Positions 51,757 to 61,371 of a stretch of DNA of 64,000 bases are shown here, one piece after another. The number at the start of each line of letters is the position of its first letter. Within the stretch, counting starts at the first letter, position 1. This DNA is from Lumbricus rubellus (Eukaryota; Annelida; Clitellata; Crassiclitellata; Lumbricidae), in NCBI GenBank assembly GCA_945859605.1, contig OX243819.1, positions 4,991,326-5,055,325 of the forward strand, read 5' to 3'. Made by a program: the position numbers and the translations under genes. A model generated the notes under the pieces. The model was not told the origin of the DNA. It worked only from the letters and a program-made list of their open reading frames with translations, and ran no database searches.

Positions 51757-54700
51757 TCAATATCCTTTCATACGGTTAATTGCATACAGTATTTGATTAG
51801 ACATTTTGATCGCTAAAGCGCTCATTGGTTTATCATCCACTTGAAGTGATTTCTGTTTCGTCTCTGAATAATCGTCTTTCAGCGGTATTTCTACCACTGA
51901 TCCGAATTCGTCGTCCTCTTCCTCGATAAGACCACACGATAATGTTCTTGTGATGCACTTTCTCATTTTGTTGGCATGAATAATTCGTCGACCATTTTCA
52001 TTCATGTCCACGAGATATGAATATTTGGATCTTCTTTGTAGAACAGTATATGAACCATGCCATCGTGAGATCAATCTGTTGGTTGACGTTGGATGTAGTA
52101 CGTCGATGCTTTCTCCAAGTTCGAATTCTTTATATTTTGCTTTCTTGTTATAATGGCTGGCATGCTGTTTTGGCTTCTCCAATTTCTTTGCATCCTCCAA
52201 TTGTCTTTCATCATTCGTATCCTCCATAAACAATTCCCTCATGTTCTCACCAATTTCCATATCGCTCTCCGAGTCTTCACTATCATTTCGTTCACATGCA
52301 GCCATCTCTTCTTCGTTTTCATTGTTCTCGGATGTTGTTCCTTCTTCATCTTGGATGCTGAGTTCATCTTCGCTTTCCGTGTCATCTTCTTGCGAACTTT
52401 CGTTTATCGTTTCATCTTCTCCGTTTTCGACTTCTGCTCTCCGACTTTGTGCTCTTGTAGTCACATTCGCTTGTAGCTCTCCTTGCAATATACTGATTGG
52501 TGGAACCTCTTTCAGTTCTGCAATTATCTCTGGATGTAGCAGGAACTTTTCTTTGTTTTCTCTACACAGTTCTGCTGAAATGCTGGCACACACTAAAGTT
52601 AAATATGGCGCGATATTTATTGTCCTGTCCTCTGTAGCTGCTCCTTCGTTACGACCGCTCATCCGCACTTCGATTTTCACCAACTTAGCTGGAATCGGCT
52701 CTCCAGCTACACATTGCAAATGAACTCTGCCGATTTCTTCTACTGTCGTTCCTTTCAGTAGTTCCTCGTTGATTACTGGTATCTCGGTCCCCGAGTCAAT
52801 CAACGCCTCGACTTGCACAGGCTGCCCATCAGTCCCACGTATCTCCACATTTACATGCTGCAACGATATCTTCTTTATGCGTTGACACTCCTCTTTACTT
52901 TTTGTTTCTCGACAACTTTCTGCAATGGAAGTAGTCTTTATCGCTTCTTTCAGTATGGTGAACTGCGGCGTACACTTCATCACTGACTTTACTTCTGTTT
53001 CTTGGTTGCATTGTTCTTCCCAACCAGGAGGTGCATTTATCACTTGTATCTGGTTTACTCGAAGATTTTCTGCACTTCTGCTAAAGTTCTTCCTCAGATT
53101 TGCCGCTCCTGGTGCTTGGCAATGTTTTATTAGGTGTTTATCAGAATTGCAATTGTGGCAACGCTTCTTGATAAAACTTCTTTGCTCCTTGTTCTCCCAC
53201 TTGTTGTACGGCGTGTAAGATGCATTACTTTCTGTTGGGCGTCCCAGCGGCGGAGTTCGATTGTAGGCTTGTCTGTCCCACGTTGACTGTTGTTTATCTT
53301 GCGACCACTGCTTTCCAGAATAATCATCTTTCTTTGCATCATTACTCTTGGCTTGGCTTCCGGTGTCTTTGCTATCCTTGTTCCACTTGGGTTGCTTTGG
53401 ACTATTGTCCCATGCTTCAAATTTCGGTTTGTCTTGGAACATCACACCAATCCGATTGTTTACATGTATATCTGCGAGATCTGCAACATTACTAGCTTCC
53501 AAGCATTCTGTGCCCTCTTTTGCTAAGACAAACTGCAGTGGACCTGGTGGTAAACATTCTTTCAGCTTATCCGCCACTAACAAATCAAACAGCTTCTCGT
53601 AGTCTTTGTCCACTCGTCTACTTCGGACATAATAATTCAACAGGTTCTTCAGCCTAGCCGTGAACATCGTATACGTTTCTTCGGCTGTCTTCTTGGCATC
53701 TGCAAACCTGGACCTGTACTCACGAGCTGTTAACTTGAATTCCTTCAACAAGTGCTCTTTCACTGCATCGTATTTATCTAAATTCTCAAATGACAATCGA
53801 TTCAATACCGTTCGCGCTCTCGGGGTCATCAATGGCAACAACAATTTCACCCAATATTGCTTTTCCACAGCGAAGCTATTGAATGCATTTTCAACTGTTT
53901 CAAAATATAATGGCACTTCCATCATATCATACGGCATCTTCGGTAACACATGCTTCATTGCGTCACCTATCTTCTTAATCTTGGACACCATTGTCTCACT
54001 TTCTTTGAGTCTAATCTGTTCTGACACTTCTCGGCTCTTACGATCATCTTCGTCTCTCTTCTTCAGTCGATCTTGATCTTCGATTCTCCGCAGTTCTTCC
54101 TGTTCTATCTTCTGTTGTAATAGTTCTAACTGCTTTCTGCGTTCTTCTTTTTCAATGGCCATTTCTTTAAGTTGAGCCTCCTTGATAGCAAGTTTCTTTT
54201 GTTCTAACTGCATCTGCTCTTCTCTTTCTCTTTCTGCTTTTTCCAAACTGTCTTTTCCGGCTTGAAATTCTTCCTGACGAATTTCTTCTGCTCTCTCCAG
54301 TTCTTGTAAACGCATCTTTTCTTTTTCTTCCTCGCGAGCCTTTTTGTCCTCAATCTGCTGCTTTCGTATTTCTTCATCGCTTTTTCTTGCTTTTTCGTAC
54401 TCTATCATTAACTCCGTCCGTCTCCGTTCTGATTCATCACGATCGAGTCTCATTTGTTCTAGTTGTATCTGGAACTGCTGCCTCTGCATGTCTATCTCTT
54501 GTTGTCGCAATTCTTTCTCTTCTTGCTTACGTTCTTTCTCCTCTTGTCTGCGCTGCTCTTCTTTCTCTTTTTCTTCTTGTTTACGCTCTTTCTCCTCTTG
54601 TCTGCGCTGCTCTTCTTTCTCTTTTTCTTCTTGTTTACGCTCTTTCTCCTCTTGTCTGCGCTGCTCTTCTTTCTCTTTTTCTTCTTGTTTACGCTCTTCC

Positions 54701-54966
54701 TCTTTCATTATCATGAATTGCAGCAACGCCTCCATAGACATCGGTGCCTCAGGCTTCTCCACTGGCTTCTCCGCAGCGCCTCCGACAGCACCTTCTTCTT
54801 CTTCTTCTTTCTTAGCCCAAACCTCGGCTAAATTTCTCATCAATTCTTCCCTCGACATCTGTTCAACTTCTTCTGCGTCTACGCCTGCTTCAATTAATAA
54901 TTTTACTAGTCTCTCCGAAGACATCTTCTTAATAGCCGCTTGCTTTTGCTCCGTAAGTTTCTCCAT
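51757..54966 (-). CDS. Gag-protease-integrase-tail polyprotein, 1069 codons
   Basis: Intact frame. Residues 1-75 are helical; 75-330 a very charged coiled coil with three near-identical EEKEKEEQRRQEEKERKQ repeats; about 335-490 a retrotransposon capsid-like helical domain (MEVPLYFETVENAF, LLPLMTPRARTVLNRL); a CCHC knuckle CHNCNSDKHLIKHC near 610; a retropepsin motif LIDSGTEIPVI near 724. An acidic spacer follows, then near 945-1000 KEFELGESIDVLHPTSTNRL, RWHGSYTVLQRRSKYSYLVD and IHANKMRKC, a GPY/F-type integrase C-terminal module. The integrase catalytic core and RT are missing. It probably makes particles but cannot copy itself. Confidence 0.88.
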   Translation of the reverse strand: MEKLTEQKQAAIKKMSSERLVKLLIEAGVDAEEVEQMSREELMRNLAEVWAKKEEEEEGAVGGAAEKPVEKPEAPMSMEALLQFMIMKEEERKQEEKEKEEQRRQEEKERKQEEKEKEEQRRQEEKERKQEEKEKEEQRRQEEKERKQEEKELRQQEIDMQRQQFQIQLEQMRLDRDESERRRTELMIEYEKARKSDEEIRKQQIEDKKAREEEKEKMRLQELERAEEIRQEEFQAGKDSLEKAEREREEQMQLEQKKLAIKEAQLKEMAIEKEERRKQLELLQQKIEQEELRRIEDQDRLKKRDEDDRKSREVSEQIRLKESETMVSKIKKIGDAMKHVLPKMPYDMMEVPLYFETVENAFNSFAVEKQYWVKLLLPLMTPRARTVLNRLSFENLDKYDAVKEHLLKEFKLTAREYRSRFADAKKTAEETYTMFTARLKNLLNYYVRSRRVDKDYEKLFDLLVADKLKECLPPGPLQFVLAKEGTECLEASNVADLADIHVNNRIGVMFQDKPKFEAWDNSPKQPKWNKDSKDTGSQAKSNDAKKDDYSGKQWSQDKQQSTWDRQAYNRTPPLGRPTESNASYTPYNKWENKEQRSFIKKRCHNCNSDKHLIKHCQAPGAANLRKNFSRSAENLRVNQIQVINAPPGWEEQCNQETEVKSVMKCTPQFTILKEAIKTTSIAESCRETKSKEECQRIKKISLQHVNVEIRGTDGQPVQVEALIDSGTEIPVINEELLKGTTVEEIGRVHLQCVAGEPIPAKLVKIEVRMSGRNEGAATEDRTINIAPYLTLVCASISAELCRENKEKFLLHPEIIAELKEVPPISILQGELQANVTTRAQSRRAEVENGEDETINESSQEDDTESEDELSIQDEEGTTSENNENEEEMAACERNDSEDSESDMEIGENMRELFMEDTNDERQLEDAKKLEKPKQHASHYNKKAKYKEFELGESIDVLHPTSTNRLISRWHGSYTVLQRRSKYSYLVDMNENGRRIIHANKMRKCITRTLSCGLIEEEDDEFGSVVEIPLKDDYSETKQKSLQVDDKPMSALAIKMSNQILYAINRMKGY

Positions 54967-55298
54967 CTTACTTCTTTACTTTACAGATGCTCGATAAAAT
55001 AGTAGGCTACTCTTCAAATGTTTGCAATTGACTGACTTCAATTCTTTAAGCAAACTTCAATAGACAAGCAAGTTTTTCTACCTTGTAGTCGTTGTGTTGT
55101 CGTTTCTCACTGACGTACGGATGCTCGATGTATCGTTGCTTCTCCCGTGTGCTCGGCTCCTCGATAAATTCACAGCGTCCGTTCCTCCACAACGTCTGTT
55201 GATTGGATAGAATCCCTCCGTTCGTAACTACGATCGTTCCCCTGCAACTTGGATCGTTATCCTGCAACTTGGATCGTTATCCTGCAACTTGGATCGTT

Positions 55299-55316
55299 AT
55301 CCCACCGCTGCCACCA
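55299..55316 (-). promoter_or_regulatory. Primer binding site, tRNA-Leu type
   Basis: Minus strand TGGTGGCAGCGGTGGGAT, 2 nt inside the 5' LTR, is complementary to the 3' end of eukaryotic tRNA-Leu ending ATCCCACCGCTGCCA plus CCA. Upstream, GATCGTTATCCTGCAACTTG is repeated three times in the leader. Confidence 0.85.
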
Positions 55317-55318
55317 AA

Positions 55319-55838
55319 TGTCACATTTCTTTTCCCTCTTCTTCTCTACGTGTGACCTTCAGTCTCTTCGGAAGCTTCTTCGTATAAGTTCGTGGTAGCG
55401 TAGGCCTATCCCTAGATAACTGTTTCATTAGCTAAATGGCTAGGTTAAAGAATCTACAGTCTTTCACTGTTTTGTTAACCAACAACGACGACGTGTTTAA
55501 CTCTTCTTATTATACTCCAAAATCCGATATAAAGTAAAACGATCAGCAACAACACAACAATGACTACACTTGCGTTATCATAACAACTACACGACTACTA
55601 CCTTCATCAGTCTACTCTATCGCAACTCAACAACAACTCTTACAGCCTATCTCAACGGCTCTCAACACGCAACTCTCCTTCTTCACTTCCACTCCCTTCT
55701 TGTACAATTCACGTACGCTCGTCTAGACGTCACGTGCTGTCCAGACAATCACCTGTGCAGACGCCGCGCGGCAATTTGCACCTGGCCTACTTACGTCGCT
55801 GTACGACAATCGGCGTGCACTGATTAAATTAGCTGACA
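55319..55838 (-). repeat. 5' LTR of the gypsy-like element
   Basis: 520 bp, TG...CA; TCATC follows it. Confidence 0.95.
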
Positions 55839-55843
55839 TCATC

Positions 55844-56416
55844 ATTTTCATATATTATTACGGCCTTGTAGGGCCATGTGTGTTTGTTTGAGCACCTCTG
55901 AGAAGGTCTCTTGAAGAGACTGAGATAAATAATCGTAATGACTGAATAGATGAATGAATGTATCTCATAAGCTCTCGAGCATTAAACACGATTGCCGCTG
56001 CTCTCTAGTCTAGAGATGCATGCCTGCATATACAGCGTTTTTGCTCTTTAGGCAATACAGGCTAGAAGGAAATGCAGCTTAGACTGTGGCAGTGACGCAA
56101 TGATCTAGAGCAGCGAAGTCTTTTGGAATTACAAATGATGATGATGATGCATTGAACATTTGCTGATCCTTTGTGTAGGCACAACTATCGACGCTATCAC
56201 GATAGCAATTGATTGCTATCGTGATAGAAGAATCTGACCCAAAACAGTTCTGGAAAAAATTGAGCATTATTATCCGGTGGATATGGAAAGATGCCTAGAT
56301 GTTCATTAACAGTTGGTCTCGTAAGGACTGCGCCTTTGGAATTCTTTACGCTTGGCATTTTTCGCCTAAACCTCACAGCACATGCATTGATTTTTTTTAC
56401 TTTTTGATGTTCGTAG
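55844..56416. other. Intron, nothing recognised
   Basis: Contains a short inverted repeat CAATTGATTGCTATCGTGATAG near 56205-56230; no gene. Confidence 0.4.
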
Positions 56417-56477
56417 AGAACAACATGAAAGATTTGGTAACAGTGCTCGGACATCAGCAGGATCGTCTCATCTATTC
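56417..56477 (+). CDS. DEG/ENaC-type ectodomain exon, part 1
   Basis: Acceptor TTTTTGATGTTCGTAG, donor TC|GTAATC; 61 bp, phase 1 to 2. It encodes NNMKDLVTVLGHQQDRLIYS. Spliced to 57187 it gives the helix-then-CxWxG arrangement found in DEG/ENaC channels just before the first conserved cysteine. The phase change from 1 to 2 is matched exactly by the next exon. Confidence 0.6.
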
Positions 56478-57186
56478 GTAATCATTATCCAACTTCTAAA
56501 CAACTTATTCCGTGCACTGTTTTTCGAGTTTTTATTATATACTGGAAATATTGTCCAATTAATTATTTAAGTTTTCTGTGTTAACAAAGGTAAAACTTGA
56601 GGTGATGTCCGACAAAGCAGGTCACTAACTAACTAGGTCTCTTTCAATTTCATAGAAGCTAAGCGTCAAGGTTATCATAAATTTCTGTCATTATATAGTG
56701 CAACTGCTTCAGCCTGTTTGGTTTTTCTAAACACAGTCTACCCGTAGGCTATTGCGACTAATAAATATTAGACACCGAGAATATTCCCCAAATATCTAAG
56801 TTTCTGTCTTAATAATGTGTAAATAATAATGTGTAAATAATAATGTGTAAATTGAGATGTTTTGCTACGGCGCAGACAGTTTTTTCATAAGGTCTCTCTT
56901 CAGAAACCAAGCGTCAGGGTTGTCATAGAAATTCTGTTCAATTATTAGTCTTCTGTTCAATTAGTTTTCTGAGTTTCAGAAGCAGCCAATCGATTGAAGA
57001 AGTGAAAACATAATACACCATTTATTGCGACACAATCAACGTCTTTGACCATGATTAAAGCCTGAGCTTGAGAAGCATAGTAATTTTCTGGTCCATGCTA
57101 ATAAGACTCAGGGCTACATCGTCGCAATATCGCATACTACAGAGATATAACAAAACGGAAATTAGCTAAGTTGCCTTTTTATTCAG
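56478..57186. other. Intron, nothing recognised
   Basis: AT-rich; AATAATGTGTAA is repeated three times near 56812-56850. Confidence 0.4.
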
Positions 57187-57305
57187 CTGCCATTGGAATG
57201 GTGTTTTGTGCAATGAAATCGACATTCGCAGTGAACTCACAGATCTCGGTCTCTGCTTCACTTTCAACGGAGACGAAAGCCGCAGACTGTCTTCCGATAA
57301 AACAG
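57187..57305 (+). CDS. DEG/ENaC (amiloride-sensitive channel) ectodomain exon, part 2
   Basis: Acceptor TTTTTATTCAG, donor G|GTTCGTC; 119 bp, phase 2 to 1. It encodes CHWNGVLCNEID, then SELTDLGLCFTFNGDESRRL. The C.W.G..C...(F/L)T..G.C(Y/F)TFN signature is the conserved beginning of the extracellular region after TM1 in ENaC/ASIC/degenerin subunits, where ASIC1 has a CHFRGEVC and GKCYTFN arrangement. Another frame is also open, but it lacks any family pattern. Later channel exons (TM2) were not found in the window. Confidence 0.75.
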
Positions 57306-57307
57306 GT

Positions 57308-57310
57308 TCG

Positions 57311-57352
<42 letters not shown>
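57308..57352. repeat. (CAT)n microsatellite directly after the exon donor
   Basis: About 15 CAT units beginning 8 bp into the intron. Confidence 0.95.
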
Positions 57353-57354
<2 letters not shown>

Positions 57355-57587
57355 TAAGCTAATCTATCATAATCTAAGAAATTCTATATCGCCATCGCCT
57401 GTACACTATACATCTTTAGCAGATGGTCGATCCAATCGAAAAATCACTTTTCCATGTATGAATCATCATTTCTTCAGCGTCGTCAAGGTGACCGGCATCA
57501 TCATCATTGGCAGCAGCAGCAGCAGCAGCAGGAGCATCTTGTACGGACATCTGCTCAGTTCTTCTTTTCTGACGCCTGTAATAACTG

Positions 57588-58640
57588 GGGCGCGGTGGTG
57601 TTGTAGAGGGTATGAGTTTACTATCAAAACCGCGCACACAAAACCGCGCACACAAAACCGCGCACACAAAACCGCGATTCACAAAACCGCGCACCCTCAG
57701 AACCGCTCACGATCATTACCGCGCACTAGAGTGACTAGACTATCATAACCGCGCTTGTTTGCGCATCTGTTCAAATTCGAAATTGTAACGTTCGATGGGC
57801 TTCGAACATTCCTTTGAAACTAGTATTCGGTCGACGATCCTAACCACAGAGACTCTTGTTTGAGCATCTGTTTAAGCGGTGTCACGACAAGTGGTCTACA
57901 GACAACTCGTCTAACGACAACTGGTCTACATACCACTGGTCCAGCGCTTGAGAAATGGAAGAAGATTACATTATTTAGAGGTGACATGGAGGCTGGATTG
58001 ATGAAAAACGCAAGAGAAATTGAGGCTGGATGAAGGTTCTTTTGCAGGTAAAATGGAAGCTGGATTAACGAAAATAACGCATGAGAAATGGAGGCTGGAT
58101 GGAGGGATTTTTATGTATGAAATAGAAGCTGAGATTAACGAAAATAACGCATGAGAAATGGAAGCTGGATGGAGGTATTTTTATGTATGAAATAGAAGCT
58201 AGATTGATTAAAAACGCTTAAGAAATGGAAGCTGGATGAAGGCATTTTTAGACATGAAATAGAAGCTGGATGCATGCTGAAATAGGCCTACTTGAATGCG
58301 GTTATCATCGTGCGCGGTTATGATCGTGCGCGGTTCTGAGGGTGCGCGGTTTTGTGAATCGCGGTTTTGTGTGCGCGGTTTTGTGTGCGCGGTTTTGTGT
58401 GCGCGGTTTTGACCGGATACCGAGGGTATGTTCGTCGCCTTGCAGCCAAAGGGTTGCAGGTTCGAATCCACCTTAAGTCGTCGCGTAGGGACCTTGGTCA
58501 AGTCCCTCACTCGCAATTGCTCAGTGCTTCGGCGTGAAACTCCAATGCAGTGTTCGCTCTGTAGTCAGGAGCGCCTCTGAGTAGAGAGCTTGAAGGTGCG
58601 CTATAACAAGTGCGCATACAAACTGTATTTTCTATTAATT
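57588..58640 (+). repeat. tRNA-derived SINE split by foldback element B
   Basis: Head GGGCGCGGTGGTGTTGTAGA at 57588-57614; body from 58422 with GGTTCGAATCC, GGACCTTGGTCAAG, GAGCGCCTCTGAGTAG and GCGCTATAACAAGTGCGC. Same family as 29060-29292. Confidence 0.75.
57615..58421. mobile_element. Foldback element B (AAAACCGCGCACAC ends), 807 bp
   Basis: Flanked by a perfect 9-bp duplication GAGGGTATG (57606-57614, 58422-58430) within a SINE. The left end is tandem CAAAACCGCGCACA words, the right end tandem TGTGCGCGGTTTTG words, so the ends fold back for about 110 bp. Near 57880-57940 it carries the CGACAACTCGTC words of element A. The core is tandem GAAATGGAAGCTGGATGAAGG / AATAGAAGCTGGATT units. A 9-bp duplication is typical of Mutator-like and some foldback transposons. 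Confidence 0.8.
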
Positions 58641-58921
58641 GGCCTGTTAATAACGAATGTCGTTGATTGTTCAGAAAGCGCTTATAGTGACCTATAAAAA
58701 GTATACATGAATGAGTTTGTAAATTGAGTCCAACGACTGTTGTGTCAATAGAGGGCGATAGGTTGTCAGCAAAATATAAATTCAAACAAATTATGTCGAC
58801 AAATTAGTTTCTACTGTAAGTAATTTATTGCTACTATTATTTTTTTTTTTACCCGAGGTACCTAGGATCCCTCGGGATTTCAAAAAATTATGATTGGAGC
58901 TGTTATTCATTGTCTAGAAAA

Positions 58922-61237
58922 TCAGGCCTCGTCCTCCGCAACAGTGTTAAAAGTACCACGGAAAGCGATGGCATTATAGCGCTGCAGACAGATGGAAATG
59001 CGCTGGAAGAGAAAGGTTGCTTCTCGCGGCTCTCCAGAAACGACCGAGAGACGCTGACCAACCTCGCGGATGAAACTGAGCCCGGAAGAGTTGATGGGCC
59101 CCAGTGTTTCCAGGGCAATTGGAACAAAGAGGTGTGATGATGGTAGCCCCGCGTACTTTTCGATTTTACGTACGGCGGCTTGTTCTGCAGCAGCACCCGC
59201 CGCATTCGCTGTGTGAGCGATGTAGGATGCCGCGCAGGTGTGGACCACCGTGGCATCCCAGGCTAGATGTTTGCCTGCTGCCCAGGGGATCAATGTGGCC
59301 CCATCAGGTCTCTTGCCGTCTATGCGAGACAGACCAGACGGCTCTTTGGTGCTGGGGACATCGGCTCTCTGCAAAGCCCGCCAGACTATATCGTTGATGG
59401 CATGATGACGAAGAGAACGCCCAAAAGCCAATCTACATGCAAGGCCATGATGGCCATCAGGGCCCACCAGAGCACCGCAACCACACTGATGTGAGCTGCA
59501 GAGGCTCAGACCCAACCGAAGGCCGACTGCCACGCGCACTGCCTCATTACTGAGACAGAGGCCGCACGATGGGATTGGAAGGGCTGTCAACCAGTCGCCG
59601 GAGTGAGGGGAGCTCCCAGCCAGCAAGCGTGCTCGGTCAGTTGGATTATTGCTGTTGCTCCAAACTGCCGATTTGTCTGCTTCGATCACTGGCTTGTCCC
59701 AAGTTGCCTGTTTAGCCGGCAACGGATCGACACACGATGGAAGTGTATCCCTACGGGCCATCAAGATATCACCCAATTGCGGATCAGACGCCGCTGAGCT
59801 GAGACCAAGAATGGCTGACTGAAGTGCAAGGGTTGTCGCAGCTGATGCCATATAGGCCGAAGAAGCCAGCGATCCAACCCTCCTCACGCCCAGACCGCCA
59901 TGTCTGATGGGCAACGTGGCCTGCAGCCATTGGGTGTTGTCCAGCTTGATGTTGACGATGGATTCAAGGCCATCTCTCATGATATTATCAAGCCTTTCCA
60001 AGGTTGAGTGGTCAGAACAAGGGGAGCAACGGAGCAGATGACTAATTCTAGGTGCACCAAATGAAGATCTTAAAAGTATGAGGGCGCTTTGAGAAGACAA
60101 TTGCTGTAGGTTTTTGATGGCCTCGCTTAAGAGCCCACATTGTTGCTCAAGCGCAGCGTCTAATGCTTGTCCCTTGAAGAGGGGTGCCCCAAGTAGAATC
60201 ATCGAGTCTCTGTCCAGGCGCTGGAAATCCGACCAGCGGTGATCATCCCCGAAGCCCCCACTGTGTGAGTACCATTCACATTTGCCGGCGTTTAGATGAA
60301 GACCCATTTCCCCACCGCGCTCGTGGATCAGTTCGACATCCCGAGCTACTGTCTCCTTAGGGCCTCCCAAAGACAGGTCGTCTAAGTATCCTAGTCGGAA
60401 TGTCGACTGCAAAGAGCGAAGGATGGGTTGCAGAGGCAGGCAAAACAGTAGAGGGCCGAGAGGGTCACCTTGCTGGGGCCCCATTTGTGAAGATATCGAG
60501 AATTGGCCAAACCTAAGCAGAGAGGCGGTCCCATAAGCCTGATGGACAAAACGGTAAATTTCTGGTACAGTTTCCAGCGCGGCCTTCAGCATGACATCGC
60601 GACGCAGGCTGTTGAAAGCGTTGGCGAAGTCAAGCTTAACAAAAACATGATCATCGGGTAGCTCAGTGATGAACCTACGAGCTGCATGTGCCGCCGCTTC
60701 GCAACCAGCAGGCGTGGCAATGCCAACCTGCAGCGGAGCAAAAAAGGATGTCAACTTGCCCACTGCAAATATGTTAGCACATTTGGCTGCGATACGTCTC
60801 CAGACGTAACCGATGGCGATGGGCCTAAGGCCACCTGCCTTCTTGGACAGGGCGATGAGGTTGCCCCCGAACAAAATAGGCCTCACCTCCAAGGGGCAAC
60901 CACCGCGTAACAGGAGGTTGACGAAGTCAGTTAGCACACTCAGCAATTCAGCAGATGACTCGCGATGGTTCACAAGATCCAAGAGATGTCCAGGGCGAAA
61001 ACCATCCGGCCCCCCTGCAGAACCCGACGGGAACGAGCGAATTGCTTCCATCACCTCGGACTCTGTGATCTGAAGAGGGGTGGTGGCTTTCGGGTCCGGC
61101 AGGTGCAGCAGTTCATCTGGGTCGGGGTCCACCGGGTGCTTCTCAAGGAGAATTTTTAGGTTCTCCTCATTCTGGGGTGCAGGATGACTTTGATCACACA
61201 AAATACGGACAGCTGCACGGATGTTACCATCCTCCAA
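58922..61237 (-). CDS. R2/HERO-like non-LTR reverse transcriptase with restriction-like endonuclease
   Basis: 771 codons without a stop. RT motifs: GGPDGFRPGHLLDL (near 95), LRPIAIGYVWRRI, VKLDFANAFNSL (motif A, near 200), GPQQGDPLGPLLF, GYLDDLSLGG (motif C, YLDD intact), LGLHLNAGKCEWY. The C-terminal part has a CGCGAL...HHGLACR zinc motif and KRPDGATL...HLAWDATVV, matching the PD...D core of restriction-like endonucleases in R2/CRE/HERO-group elements. The N-terminus begins abruptly, so 5' truncation is likely. The frame is intact. A C-terminal fragment of a relative lies at 38090-38400. The clade is inferred. Confidence 0.8.
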   Translation of the reverse strand: MEDGNIRAAVRILCDQSHPAPQNEENLKILLEKHPVDPDPDELLHLPDPKATTPLQITESEVMEAIRSFPSGSAGGPDGFRPGHLLDLVNHRESSAELLSVLTDFVNLLLRGGCPLEVRPILFGGNLIALSKKAGGLRPIAIGYVWRRIAAKCANIFAVGKLTSFFAPLQVGIATPAGCEAAAHAARRFITELPDDHVFVKLDFANAFNSLRRDVMLKAALETVPEIYRFVHQAYGTASLLRFGQFSISSQMGPQQGDPLGPLLFCLPLQPILRSLQSTFRLGYLDDLSLGGPKETVARDVELIHERGGEMGLHLNAGKCEWYSHSGGFGDDHRWSDFQRLDRDSMILLGAPLFKGQALDAALEQQCGLLSEAIKNLQQLSSQSALILLRSSFGAPRISHLLRCSPCSDHSTLERLDNIMRDGLESIVNIKLDNTQWLQATLPIRHGGLGVRRVGSLASSAYMASAATTLALQSAILGLSSAASDPQLGDILMARRDTLPSCVDPLPAKQATWDKPVIEADKSAVWSNSNNPTDRARLLAGSSPHSGDWLTALPIPSCGLCLSNEAVRVAVGLRLGLSLCSSHQCGCGALVGPDGHHGLACRLAFGRSLRHHAINDIVWRALQRADVPSTKEPSGLSRIDGKRPDGATLIPWAAGKHLAWDATVVHTCAASYIAHTANAAGAAAEQAAVRKIEKYAGLPSSHLFVPIALETLGPINSSGLSFIREVGQRLSVVSGEPREATFLFQRISICLQRYNAIAFRGTFNTVAEDEA

Positions 61238-61371
61238 TTTGGAATTGATGGCTGCGACTCCTATTATTATTATTATTTTACTATTATTTTTTTACTATTA
61301 CTACTGCTACTGGGCATGACGTTAAACTGCATCCATCCTCCGCCACAGGGAACCAACAACGTCTCTGTGCC

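Larger units (their letters stand above)
50632..55838 (-). mobile_element. Ty3/gypsy LTR retrotransposon, 5.2 kb, non-autonomous
   Basis: Two 520-bp LTRs (50632-51151 and 55319-55838) appear identical and are flanked by TCATC duplications at 50627-50631 and 55839-55843. The element reads on the minus strand: LTR, primer site, gag-protease ORF ending in an integrase C-terminal module, an RNase H fragment, polypurine tract, LTR. The RT palm and integrase core are absent. Identical LTRs indicate recent insertion, so proteins were probably supplied by another copy. Confidence 0.95.

Noticed and set aside
54344..54997. 217-codon plus-strand serine-rich ORF
   Set aside because: Antisense shadow of the Gag coiled-coil repeats.
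57171..57362. Alternative plus frame with poly-histidine end
   Set aside because: Overlaps the DEG/ENaC-like exon; its histidines come from (CAT)n and it lacks the channel motif.
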